Shown in pieces: positions 1-8,113 of a DNA stretch of 45,150 nucleotides (positions within the stretch are counted from its first letter, which is position 1; each line of letters begins with the position of its first letter). The position numbers were made by a program, and so were the translations under genes. Below the pieces are notes generated by a model that saw only the letters and a list, made by a program, of their open reading frames with translations, searched no databases and was not told the origin of the DNA. Source of the stretch: Thioalkalivibrio denitrificans (GTDB lineage Bacteria > Pseudomonadota > Gammaproteobacteria > Ectothiorhodospirales > Ectothiorhodospiraceae). The stretch is from contig NZ_MVBK01000060.1 in assembly GCF_002000365.1 (NCBI RefSeq), positions 35,272 through 80,421 of the forward strand, in the 5' to 3' direction.

Positions 1-70
1 GCCTACGGACGCGAATCCTTCGCCTGCTCCCGCGATCCCGGGGAGACATGCGGGCTAGTGGGTGCCGCGG

Positions 71-157
71 CGTGCTTCTTGAGGATCAGCCACAGAGGTC
101 ACAGAGGGCACAGAGAAAGAACAAGCGCCTTTTATCTCTGTGACCTCTGTGGCCAAA
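71..157. repeat. CACAGAGG palindromic repeat, copy 1
   Basis: Perfect 18-bp arms GCCACAGAGGTCACAGAG (89-106) and its reverse complement (136-153) surround a short loop. The flanking bases from about 71 recur in the second copy 228 bp downstream. Confidence 0.85.
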
Positions 158-210
158 TGCATTTGCCTTGCCGGCGGCGGGTCGATTCGGGAGTTGCAGA
201 TCCCCTAGGC

Positions 211-283
211 CGGATAAGGCGCAGCCGCATCCGGCACATCATCGGCCGGGGGGCGGCTGCCCCTCGCTTATCCGCCCTACGAG
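211..283. repeat. REP-like palindrome (GGATAAG/CTTATCC type), copy 1
   Basis: The left part GGATAAGGCGCAGCCGC pairs imperfectly with the right part ending CTCGCTTATCCGCC. The same core, including the run ATAAGGCGCAGCCGCATCCG, recurs at 39564-39635, so it is a dispersed repeat. Confidence 0.75.
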
Positions 284-298
284 GCGAATGGGGGCGCG

Positions 299-397
299 GC
301 GTGTTTCTTGAGGATCAGCCACAGAGGGCACAGAGGGCACAGAGAAAGAACAAGCGCCTTTTATCTCTGTGACCTCTGTGTCCTCTGTGGCCAAAGG
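299..397. repeat. CACAGAGG palindromic repeat, copy 2
   Basis: Arms at 318-335 and 374-391 are complementary apart from one G-T pair. The unit, including the upstream TTCTTGAGGATCAGCCACAG, is a direct repeat of copy 1, with one extra 9-bp step in the right arm. Confidence 0.85.
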
Positions 398-435
398 CAT
401 TATTTCCTGACGGCCAGGACCAGTTCGGAGTGATC

Positions 436-1182
436 ATGAAATCGATGTTCAGCGTTGCGTGGTTTCTTGTGCTGTGGATGCTCAGCGCCACACTGGCTGC
501 GCAGGAGACGGAAGGGGACCAACTGCTGCGCGAGGTGGATCGGCGCATGCAGCCGGATTCCTTCGAGATGTATCGCAAGATCATCAACATCGAACCCGAC
601 GGGCGGCAGCGTGAGTTCGTGCTCTACAGTGTACGCAAGGGCGAGGACAAGATGGCGGCGGTGTTTCTGGACCCGCCCGGTGAGCGGGGCCGCAGCACCC
701 TGCGCCTGGACGAGAACATGTGGCTGTACATCCCGGAGGTGGGACGGCCCATCCGCATCACCAGCCTGCAGTCGGTCACCGGCGGGGTGTTCAGCAATGC
801 CGATATCCTGCGCCTGGACTTCAGCACCGAATACACGGCCACGCTTGAGGAGGAGGACGAAGAAGGCTACGTGCTGGACCTGAAGGCCCGCGGTCCGGCG
901 GTGGCCTACGACCGGCTGCGCATGGAGGTGGACAGGGCCTCGCTCACGCCGGTCACCATCGAGGCCTACGCGGCGGGCGGGCTGCTCATCAAGACCCTGC
1001 GCTACAGCAACATCACCGATTTCGGTCACGGCATCGTACGTCCCGCGGTGCTGGAGACCGACAGTCCGCTGCGTCGGGGCTACCGTTCGGTGATGCTGTT
1101 CTCGGGCATCACCCCGCGGGAACTGCCGGACGAGGTGTTCACCCTGAGCTACATGCCCCGGATCGGGGAGTTGCGCCGGTGA
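436..1182 (+). CDS. LolA-like outer-membrane lipoprotein-sorting family protein
   Basis: A 248-residue secreted protein with an N-terminal signal peptide ending near LSATLAAQ (about residue 20). The body resembles the LolA-like/DUF4292-type fold (COG2834), an open beta-barrel that shields lipid in the periplasm. Recognisable stretches are the QREFVLYSVRKGEDKMAAVF strand pair and the DENMWLYIPEVGRPIRI segment typical of this family. ATG 436 is preferred over GTG 430 because GGAG at 427-430 lies five bases before it. The gene overlaps the next one by four bases, so the two are probably translationally coupled. Such proteins usually accompany an ABC or MMPL-type permease; that partner would lie left of the window and is not seen. 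The lipid substrate is unknown. Confidence 0.8.
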   Translation: MKSMFSVAWFLVLWMLSATLAAQETEGDQLLREVDRRMQPDSFEMYRKIINIEPDGRQREFVLYSVRKGEDKMAAVFLDPPGERGRSTLRLDENMWLYIPEVGRPIRITSLQSVTGGVFSNADILRLDFSTEYTATLEEEDEEGYVLDLKARGPAVAYDRLRMEVDRASLTPVTIEAYAAGGLLIKTLRYSNITDFGHGIVRPAVLETDSPLRRGYRSVMLFSGITPRELPDEVFTLSYMPRIGELRR

Positions 1183-2450
1183 TCCATCGGTTCCTCCGGG
1201 TGCTGCTGCTCGCGGCACCCGCCGCGGCAACCGCGGAGTTCACCTTCGACTTCGACATCGCGCGCTACGAACGCCCGGCCTACGAGTTCAGCGGATATCT
1301 TCAGGGGACGGTGGAGCACCTGCGCCTGGACAGGGATTCCGCTCTGTATGCCCTGAACTTTCCCGACCGTGATCCGGGCAGCTTCGAACGCTACCGGGGC
1401 CTGGGCGAACTCTCGGCGCTGTACCGCCACGAGGACAGCACCCTGCGGGCCCGCATCCAGGCCGAGGCGGTGGATGACATCTTCGGAACCAGCAGCGACC
1501 TGAACGTCCACGAACTCTACGTGTCCACCCCGGCCGGGGAGCGCACCAGTCTCGAGATCGGCAAGCGCAGCCTGCGTTGGGGCACCGGCTACGCGTGGAG
1601 CCCCATCGGCTTTCTGGAACGCCCCAGGGATCCCACCGATCCGGAGCTGAGCCGCGAGGGCTTCTTTCTCGGCTCGGTGGAATACGTGCGCAGCTTCCCG
1701 CAGGGGCAACTGCGCACCGTCTCCTTCACGCCGGTCATTCTCCCGGTGACCGCGGACGTGAACGGCGATTTCGGCGAACGCGAGACCGTCAACGTCGCCG
1801 CCCGGCTGTACCTGCTCTACCGGGACACGGATATCCACGTGACCGCCCGCAGTGACGGCAGCCGACCGGGTGCGCTGGGCATCGGGTTCTCGCGCAACCC
1901 GGTGCCTCACATGGAGATCCACGGCGAACTGGCCTGGTACGACGGACGCACGCGCGCGCTGATCAGCGACGGGGGTCTCGAAACCGACGACACCCGCCCC
2001 GTGGACCTGTTGCTCGGCATGCGCTACCTGACCCGCGGGGAGACCACCTGGATCGTCGAGTACTACCGCAACGGCGCCGGTTACAGCCGGGACGAGATGC
2101 GGCGTTTTTTCGATCTGGCCAGCGCCTCTCGAGACGACCCGGCCCTGCGGCCCCGGGCCATAGCCGCCCGCCGCGAGGGTTACGGTGCGCCCCAGGCGAT
2201 GCGCGACTACCTCTTCCTGCGGGTGCGCAAGAGCGAGCCCTGGGATGCCCTCTACTGGAGCCTGGGGGTCAACGCCATCGTCAATCTGCACGACGGCAGC
2301 GCCTCGACCATCCCCGAGGTGATGTACACGGGCTTTCGCAACACCGAGCTGCGGGGCCGGCTGGCCGTGCTTTCCGGAGGGCGCGATACCGAGTTCGGTG
2401 AGCGCCTCAACGACTGGCGGCTGGAGTTGCGCGCCCGCTATTTCTTCTGA
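1179..2450 (+). CDS. Predicted outer-membrane beta-barrel protein of unknown function
   Basis: A 423-residue protein starting at a GTG that overlaps the stop of the LolA-like gene (GTGA). It has a short signal peptide (hydrophobic residues 5-19 ending AAATA). The rest is rich in alternating polar and aromatic strands, such as SGYLQGTVEHLRL and GLGELSALYRHEDSTLRARI, and ends in a C-terminal aromatic signature (LELRARYFF) typical of outer-membrane barrels recognised by BamA. I do not recognise a named family. The coupling to a LolA-like gene suggests that the two act together on an outer-membrane or lipid transfer task, which is inference. It could instead be a periplasmic beta-rich protein, but the terminal Phe favours a barrel. 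Confidence 0.7.
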   Translation: MIHRFLRVLLLAAPAAATAEFTFDFDIARYERPAYEFSGYLQGTVEHLRLDRDSALYALNFPDRDPGSFERYRGLGELSALYRHEDSTLRARIQAEAVDDIFGTSSDLNVHELYVSTPAGERTSLEIGKRSLRWGTGYAWSPIGFLERPRDPTDPELSREGFFLGSVEYVRSFPQGQLRTVSFTPVILPVTADVNGDFGERETVNVAARLYLLYRDTDIHVTARSDGSRPGALGIGFSRNPVPHMEIHGELAWYDGRTRALISDGGLETDDTRPVDLLLGMRYLTRGETTWIVEYYRNGAGYSRDEMRRFFDLASASRDDPALRPRAIAARREGYGAPQAMRDYLFLRVRKSEPWDALYWSLGVNAIVNLHDGSASTIPEVMYTGFRNTELRGRLAVLSGGRDTEFGERLNDWRLELRARYFF

Positions 2451-2463
2451 GTCTCGAACACGG

Positions 2464-2499
2464 CAGCGGCTGTCGCTTCTCCGGAAGCGACACGCGCTG
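2464..2499 (+). terminator. Strong stem-loop after the barrel gene
   Basis: A 9-bp perfect stem TGTCGCTTC/GAAGCGACA (2471-2492) with a TCCG tetraloop, extended outside a two-base bulge by CAGCG/CGCTG. It begins 14 bases after the barrel stop codon. There is no clear T-run, so intrinsic termination is likely but not certain. Confidence 0.55.
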
Positions 2500-2637
2500 T
2501 GGTGGGTAGAGGTCCGGTCATCGCCGTATGTGTTTCGTCTGTCCGGCCCGGATCGCCGTGAAGTCAGGGAAACGAGACAGGGCGGGGTGCTTTATGTATC
2601 TTGTATGCGCCCTCAACTGCCCCCGGGGATAACAATA

Positions 2638-3222
2638 ATGGAATGGGTCCTTCTGATTCTTGTCATCCTGCTGGTGATCTTCGTGGTGGTGATCTACAAC
2701 CGCCTGGTCACCGCGCGCAACCGCTACAAGAATGCGTTTGCCCAGATCGACGTTCAACTCACCCGCCGTTACGACCTGATCCCGAACCTCGTCGAGGTGG
2801 CCGAGCGGTACATGAGTCATGAGAAGGACACGCTGGAGGCGGTGATCAAGGCCCGCAACCAGGCCCTGGGCAGTCTGAAGGAGGTGGCCGCGGACCCCGG
2901 CAATGCCGAGGCCATGCAGCGGCTGTCCTCGTCCGAGCAGGGGCTGTCCGGCGTGCTGGGCAGACTGTTCGCGCTGTCCGAGAACTACCCGGACCTGAAG
3001 GCGAATCAGAACATGATGCAGCTTTCGGAAGAACTGGTCAGCACCGAGAACCGGGTGGCATTTGCGCGTCAGGCCTTCAACGACGCGGTGATGAGTTACA
3101 ACATCACGCGCGAGGTCTTCCCCAACAACCTCGTCGCCAACAACTTCGGCTTCCGCCCGGCGGCCCTGCTGGAGATCGATGCACCCGAGAAGCGCGAGGC
3201 GGTTCGGGTCGCCTTCCGGTAA
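2638..3222 (+). CDS. lemA: LemA family protein
   Basis: A 194-residue LemA protein, the normal length for the family. It has one N-terminal membrane helix (WVLLILVILLVIFVVVIYNRL, residues 3-23) and a helical body with the hallmark QIDVQLTRRYDLIPNLVEV and the terminal FRPAALLEIDAPEKREAV. The ATG at 2638 is chosen because translation upstream in frame shows no family similarity and the protein starts directly before the membrane helix. It sits six bases before an M48 protease gene. LemA proteins and these membrane proteases are frequent neighbours, but their joint role is not well defined. Confidence 0.92.
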   Translation: MEWVLLILVILLVIFVVVIYNRLVTARNRYKNAFAQIDVQLTRRYDLIPNLVEVAERYMSHEKDTLEAVIKARNQALGSLKEVAADPGNAEAMQRLSSSEQGLSGVLGRLFALSENYPDLKANQNMMQLSEELVSTENRVAFARQAFNDAVMSYNITREVFPNNLVANNFGFRPAALLEIDAPEKREAVRVAFR

Positions 3223-3228
3223 GGGCGG

Positions 3229-5184
3229 ATGAACTTCTTCGAGTACCAGGATCGTGCCCGGCGCCGGTCCCGATGGCTGCTGGTGCTGTTCCTGCTGGCC
3301 GTTGTGGCCATTCTCGTGGTGGTCAACCTCGCGGTGCTGTTGGCCCTGGGCGGTGCGGATCAGCTTCGCGAGCCCGCCACCCCCGGCCAGTTCCTTGCCC
3401 GGCATCTAGACGTCATCCTTTGGACAAGCCTGCTCACCGGCGGTGTGATCGGGCTTGCCAGCCTGTACCGCACCATGAGCCTTCGCCACGGCGGCGCGGT
3501 AATTGCCTGGGAGCTGGGCGGCACTCTGGTGGAGCCGGACACCAACGATCCCCTGCGCAGACGCCTGCGCAACGTGGTGGAGGAGATGGCCATCGCTTCC
3601 GGTGTGCCCGTGCCGGACATCTTCGTGCTGGAAAACGAGGGCGGGATCAATGCCTTTGCCGCGGGCTATTCCACCGGGGATGCCGCCATTGCCGTGACAC
3701 AGGGTGCGCTCGAGACCCTGGACCGGCGGGAACTGCAGGGTGTCGTCGCCCACGAGTTCAGTCACATCCTCAACGGCGACATGCGGCTGAATATCCGCCT
3801 CATGGGCATCCTGTTCGGCATCCTGGTCATGGGCGTGATCGGCCGACAGTTCATGTACTACACCCATCATGTGTCCGTACGGCGCACCCGGGCCAATCAG
3901 GGCGCCGCCGCATTTCTGCTCATCGGCCTGGCGCTCATGCTGGTGGGCTACGTAGGACTGTTCTTCGGACGCTGGATCAAGGCCATGGTGTCACGCCAGC
4001 GGGAGTTCCTGGCGGACGCCTCGGCAGTGCAGTTCACCCGCGAACCGGAGGGCATTGCCGGCGCCCTGAAGAAGATCGGCGCCGCGGGCGGCTCGGTGCT
4101 TCGGGCCAATCCGGAGGAGGTGGCCCACATGCTCTTTGCCAATGGCGCCCTCGGCCAGCTGTTTGCCACGCATCCTCCGCTGCTGGACCGGATTCGCGCC
4201 ATCGAACCGGGATTCGACCCGGACGAATACGGGGCCATCCGGGAGAAGCTGCGTCGTCACAGGGAAGCGCAACGGGCGGCCGCCGAGGAAGCGGCCCGGG
4301 AGGTCGCCGCCGGGGCCCCCGCACCCGGTGGCCTGGCCCTGGATGCCGACACCCTGATCGAGCAGATGGGTCATCCCGGGCTGGGCCAGGTGCTCGCCGC
4401 GGCGCTGCTGGTGGCGGCCATTCCCAGACCGCTGGAGCGCGCCGCCCATTCGCCCGAATGGGCGCCGGAACTGGTCTGTTACCTGCTGCTGGCGCCGCCG
4501 GGCGAAGTGCGCGAGCAACAGTTGCTCATGGTGGCCGAGGCACGGGGCGCCGACAGCGAGGCCCAGGTGCGCAAGCTCCTGGATATGGAGCCGCGGCTGG
4601 CACCGGAGTTGCGCATCCCGCTGCTGGAGATGGCCTTCCCCGCGCTCAAGCGGCGTCCGGATGGAGAAGTCGCGGAACTGCTCGCTCTGGTGGAGCGGCT
4701 GATCCACGCCGACGGCCGTGTCGAGGTGTTCGAGTATGCCCTGGCGCGCATGCTGGTCCGGCACCTGGAGGACGCCCGGGATCCGGTACGGGCCGCGACC
4801 ACGGGCCGGCGGCGTCTGTCAGACGTACAGGCTCCGGCCCTGGCCCTGCTGGGTAGTTTCGCCCACCACGGTCACCCCGACGATCCGGAAGCAGCCCGCG
4901 CGGCGCTCAATGCCGGCCTTGGTGTGCTGGGGATGTCGCCGGTGTCACGTCTGCCCGAGGCAGAAGGCTGGCACGAGCGCATGGATGCCGCTCTGGAGCG
5001 CCTGGACACCCTCGACGGTATGGGCAAGCAGCAGCTGCTGCGGGCCCTGGTGGTGACTGTCACCCACGGCGGCAAGACGGTACCCGCCGAAGCCGAGCTG
5101 CTTCGGGCCGTGTGCGCGGTGTTACATATGCCCCTTCCTGTGTTGGATGCCGTACAGCAGAACGAGGCGATGGAAGAGAACTGA
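3229..5184 (+). CDS. M48 family membrane metalloprotease (HtpX-like) with extra C-terminal domain
   Basis: A 651-residue membrane zinc protease. The N-terminus has two hydrophobic segments (about 15-45 and 62-82). The zinc site HEFSH places H175, E176 and H179, and the third ligand is E259 in REFLADASAVQF. Two more membrane segments lie between them. The M48 domain ends near residue 340. A further 300 residues follow: an Ala/Glu-rich linker, then a helical region with LVERLIHADGRVEVFEYALAR (about 485-510) that looks like a TerB-type helical domain. HtpX itself is about 290 residues, so this belongs to the long LemA-associated subgroup. Likely roles are membrane or envelope protein quality control; substrates are unknown. 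Confidence 0.9.
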   Translation: MNFFEYQDRARRRSRWLLVLFLLAVVAILVVVNLAVLLALGGADQLREPATPGQFLARHLDVILWTSLLTGGVIGLASLYRTMSLRHGGAVIAWELGGTLVEPDTNDPLRRRLRNVVEEMAIASGVPVPDIFVLENEGGINAFAAGYSTGDAAIAVTQGALETLDRRELQGVVAHEFSHILNGDMRLNIRLMGILFGILVMGVIGRQFMYYTHHVSVRRTRANQGAAAFLLIGLALMLVGYVGLFFGRWIKAMVSRQREFLADASAVQFTREPEGIAGALKKIGAAGGSVLRANPEEVAHMLFANGALGQLFATHPPLLDRIRAIEPGFDPDEYGAIREKLRRHREAQRAAAEEAAREVAAGAPAPGGLALDADTLIEQMGHPGLGQVLAAALLVAAIPRPLERAAHSPEWAPELVCYLLLAPPGEVREQQLLMVAEARGADSEAQVRKLLDMEPRLAPELRIPLLEMAFPALKRRPDGEVAELLALVERLIHADGRVEVFEYALARMLVRHLEDARDPVRAATTGRRRLSDVQAPALALLGSFAHHGHPDDPEAARAALNAGLGVLGMSPVSRLPEAEGWHERMDAALERLDTLDGMGKQQLLRALVVTVTHGGKTVPAEAELLRAVCAVLHMPLPVLDAVQQNEAMEEN

Positions 5185-5214
5185 TCGTCCTGGTTCATGT
5201 TGGGGTTGGTGGAA

Positions 5215-5390
5215 CAGTGGCGAGTGGCAAGTCTCAAGTGGCAAGGGAAACCACCCCCACCCTGACCCTCCCCCATGAGGGGGAGGGGAACAAAAGAACA
5301 TTCGTAGTTCGTTCCCCCTCCCCCGTGAAGCGGGGGAGGGCGGGGGTGGGGGCCTTCCCACTTCCCAATTCACCCTTCGCACTTCATTCC
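5215..5390. repeat. Composite GGGAAGTGGGAA palindrome, copy 1
   Basis: The outer arms (CAAGTGGCAAGG with ACCCCCACCC on the left; GGGGGTGGG with CCTTCCCACTTCCCAATTCA on the right) enclose two inner GC hairpins, CCCTCCCCC/GGGGGAGGG at about 5266-5288 and a second at about 5313-5340. The right end runs into the stop codon of the TauE gene. Related copies lie at 30140-30357, 36580-36770 and 37528-37682. Confidence 0.8.
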
Positions 5391-6133
5391 AGTATCAGCC
5401 GCACGATGATCGCCGCGATGATGAGCAGCGTGATGCGCTGGATCCAGACGGCGCCGCCGGGGCCGAGGGTCATGTGGGCGCCGATCCAGGCGCCGGCCAT
5501 GCTGCCCACCGCCAGCACCAGGCCGAATCCCCAGTGCACGTTGCCGGTGGCGACGAAGATGCCGAGCGCCGGGATCATGTAGACCAGTACCACCAGCACC
5601 TTGAGGATGTTCACCTGCACCAGGTCGATGCCCAGCACCCGGTACAGCAATACGATGAACAGGATGCCGACGGCCACCTGGATGAACCCGCCGTAGAAAC
5701 CGATCACGACCATGGCGACGATCACCGGCCAGCGCAGGTGGGAATCGTCCAGTTGCACCGTGTCACGACGGGCAGGCATGGGCATGAGCATCAGGATGGA
5801 CGAACCCACCATCACCAGGATCAGGATCCAGCGGAACAGGTCATCGCCCACCAGCGTCGCCGTCCACGCGCCGACCAGTGCGCCGGCCACCGCCGGCACC
5901 GAGAGCTTGAGGCCCAGGCGCAGGTGGCGGTGGCCGGCGCTGCGGTATTTCCAGGTGGCGGTGATGTTCTGCAGGACGATGCCGACGCGGTTGGAGCCGT
6001 TGGCGGTGGTGCTGTCCAGGCCCATGAACATGAGCACCGGCAGGGTGATCATGGAGCCGCCCGCGGACATCACGTTCAGGAAGCCCGACAGGGCCCCCGC
6101 CGCCAGCAGCAGGACCACCTGTTCGAGTGTCAT
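5384..6133 (-). CDS. TauE/SafE family sulfite/organosulfonate exporter
   Basis: A 249-residue integral membrane protein with about eight hydrophobic segments and the two-fold TauE/SafE architecture. The first repeat has GALSGFLNVMSAGGSMITLP and the second has GFYGGFIQVAVGILFIVLL. Family members move sulfite, sulfonates, sulfoacetate or other small anions across the inner membrane. It is the last gene of a minus-strand operon, starting one base after the TRAP permease stop. That context suggests that it handles a product of the compound imported by the TRAP system, possibly sulfite; this is inference. The stop codon lies in the edge of a palindromic repeat. Confidence 0.88.
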   Translation of the reverse strand: MTLEQVVLLLAAGALSGFLNVMSAGGSMITLPVLMFMGLDSTTANGSNRVGIVLQNITATWKYRSAGHRHLRLGLKLSVPAVAGALVGAWTATLVGDDLFRWILILVMVGSSILMLMPMPARRDTVQLDDSHLRWPVIVAMVVIGFYGGFIQVAVGILFIVLLYRVLGIDLVQVNILKVLVVLVYMIPALGIFVATGNVHWGFGLVLAVGSMAGAWIGAHMTLGPGGAVWIQRITLLIIAAIIVRLILE

Positions 6134-6134
6134 C

Positions 6135-8093
6135 TCAGGCCACGTGCCGGCGGTAACGCCAGAGACCGAAGGTCATCATCAGCAGAGTGATCGCAGCGTA
6201 AATGCCGGCGGTGGCGGTATCGGGATGGAATACGGCGGTACCCGCGAGCCCGGTCAGCACGATGCGAAGGGCCATGTCCACGGGGCGGGCAAAGATGAAA
6301 CTGCCCTGCAGGGCGAAGCTGATGGCCAGGGTGCCGATCAGCACCAGTGCGAAGGCGGGCAGTTGCGCCATGCCCGGCTGCACCACCAGATCGGGGCGCG
6401 CAAAGACCGCACCCATCATGAGCATCAATGGCATGCAGATCAGCACGGCCACCAGCATGGTTTGGATGAACGATGCCTCGGCGATGCGTGATGTCACCGC
6501 CGCGGTCACCGACGTGGGCGGCGAAAGTTCACCGAAGACCGCTACGAAAAATGCGAAGAAATGCACCACCCAGGGATCGACTCCCGCACGGATCATGAAC
6601 GGCGAGATGACGATGGCCAGGATGATGTAGGTGGGCGCCACCGGCAGGCCCATGCCGATGATGTAGCCGAATCCGAAGCCCACCAGCACCATGACGGCGA
6701 GGTTGATGCCCGCCCCCTCCATGAGCAGGATGCCCACCTTGGTGGGCACGCCGGTAATGGTGAAGGTGGCCGTCAGGATGCCCAGCGTGGCCAGCAGGAT
6801 GGTCAGCTCCGCCGTGATGGTGGCGTAGGACTCGATCATGCGCAGGAACGGACGGGTCAGCCATTCGAGCGTGAAACGGCGCGCCATGAAGGTCCGTATC
6901 AGGAATGCGGCGGCCAGGAATACCAAGAGGTAGGTGAACACCGTCTGGGCCGCACTCATCGCGGGCTTGCGTTCCACGCCCATGAAGTAGATGAGCCCCG
7001 CCACCGCAATGAAGTAGGCGGCCACGTTGGCCCAGTCCATGAAGCGCATGGGTTCCGCCTTCGGCGTGACGGCGCGCTTGTAGTAACGTCCCGCCAGCAG
7101 CCAGACGGCAAAGGCCACCCCCAGGTAGTAGATGATGGCCGGGGCGAAACCCCGCGCCACCACGTCGAAGTAACTGGTGCCCAGGTAGTCGGCCATCAGA
7201 AAGGCGGCAATGCCCATGAGCGGGGGCATGAGCTGGCCGCCCAGCGACGAGGATGTCTCCACGGCCGCCGCCGTGACCCTGGGGAAGCCGGCCTTGATGA
7301 GCACCGGAATGGTCGCCGTGCCGGTGGTGGCCGCGTTGGCGGCGCCCGACCCGGAGACCGCCGCCACGCCGAAAGACCCGAGCACCGCCGCCTGTGGAAG
7401 CAGGCGGGGGGATTTCACGGCGACGCGTGTTGAACCCAGGAGGATGGAATCGATGCAGCCGAAGGCGCGCAGCACCGCCAGCACGAGGATGAATGAGCCG
7501 ATGAGCGTCAGCCCGAGCTGCGGCAGGCGCTCGAACACCCCCGTGGACATTTCCACGCTGACGGAGCTGGCCACGCGGGTCCATGTCATGCCGGGGTGGT
7601 TGAACATCCCGGGCACCATGTAGCCGTAGACCGTGTAGAGGATCAGCAGGATGTTGAGAACGAACAGGACGAAGTACCGGCGTCGCGTGTATTCCATCAC
7701 CAGCGCCGCCACCAGCCCCCCCACGACCAGGTCATGCATGTTCCAGGTGCCGAGACGATAGATGCGGATCTCGTCGAATTCCCTCACCAGGTAATGGATG
7801 GCGTACAGGCAGATGCCGCAGTACACCAGCGCAATGATGAAGGGGGCCACATGGCCGAGCTTCGGATAAAGCTCGCCTCTCCTGAGGTCGTTGAGAATGA
7901 CGATGCAGATGGTGAGCGGAACACCCACCACGGCGAGCAGCGTGGGACCGCCCGCGCCGGTGATGTAATACCGCGAGAGGTGGAAAAAGAAGACCACCCC
8001 CGCGAGGTAGAAAAGGATCTCCGCCGCCAGCCTGAGCCGACGGGCCAGGGGCGACAGGTGCGGCTCAGCTATGCCGGCGGCGGGATCGCTCAT
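6135..8093 (-). CDS. TRAP transporter fused permease subunit (TAXI type)
   Basis: A 652-residue membrane protein in which the small (DctQ-like) and large (DctM-like) TRAP membrane subunits are fused, as is usual for TAXI systems. The N-terminal part (to about residue 170) has several helices. The DctM part carries the glycine-rich stretch AAVSGSGAANAATTGTATIP, typical of the transport core, and a second repeat around GFGFGYIIGMGLPVAPTYI. It imports a small organic anion using the sodium or proton gradient together with the periplasmic binding protein encoded 20 bases upstream. The substrate cannot be read from the sequence. Confidence 0.93.
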   Translation of the reverse strand: MSDPAAGIAEPHLSPLARRLRLAAEILFYLAGVVFFFHLSRYYITGAGGPTLLAVVGVPLTICIVILNDLRRGELYPKLGHVAPFIIALVYCGICLYAIHYLVREFDEIRIYRLGTWNMHDLVVGGLVAALVMEYTRRRYFVLFVLNILLILYTVYGYMVPGMFNHPGMTWTRVASSVSVEMSTGVFERLPQLGLTLIGSFILVLAVLRAFGCIDSILLGSTRVAVKSPRLLPQAAVLGSFGVAAVSGSGAANAATTGTATIPVLIKAGFPRVTAAAVETSSSLGGQLMPPLMGIAAFLMADYLGTSYFDVVARGFAPAIIYYLGVAFAVWLLAGRYYKRAVTPKAEPMRFMDWANVAAYFIAVAGLIYFMGVERKPAMSAAQTVFTYLLVFLAAAFLIRTFMARRFTLEWLTRPFLRMIESYATITAELTILLATLGILTATFTITGVPTKVGILLMEGAGINLAVMVLVGFGFGYIIGMGLPVAPTYIILAIVISPFMIRAGVDPWVVHFFAFFVAVFGELSPPTSVTAAVTSRIAEASFIQTMLVAVLICMPLMLMMGAVFARPDLVVQPGMAQLPAFALVLIGTLAISFALQGSFIFARPVDMALRIVLTGLAGTAVFHPDTATAGIYAAITLLMMTFGLWRYRRHVA

Positions 8094-8113
8094 GGGCCGG
8101 GGTCAACCGGCCT

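Larger units (their letters stand above)
1..435. other. Intergenic stretch of repeats; no gene supported
   Basis: No gene is supported here. Bases 1-57 may be the tail of an upstream gene cut by the window edge, but no frame gives a recognisable protein. The rest is two copies of one palindromic unit (about 71-157 and 299-397) with a different REP-like palindrome between them. Short open frames across the repeats give low-complexity peptides of the HRGHRGHRE type, which are repeat artefacts. Confidence 0.6.

Noticed and set aside
1-57. Possible C-terminus of an upstream permease
   Set aside because: Too short, and no frame shows a recognisable protein.
58-372. Open frame of 104 codons on the plus strand
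   Set aside because: It is read through palindromic repeats and gives low-complexity HRGHRGHRE-type peptide; no start context or family.
2398-2637. Longer N-terminus for LemA
   Set aside because: The extra residues have no family similarity and would put the membrane anchor far inside the protein; a hairpin also lies in this region.
3273-4856. Second long plus-strand frame within the M48 gene
   Set aside because: It lies in the +2 frame of a clear protease gene and is Arg/Gly/Pro-rich shadow sequence.
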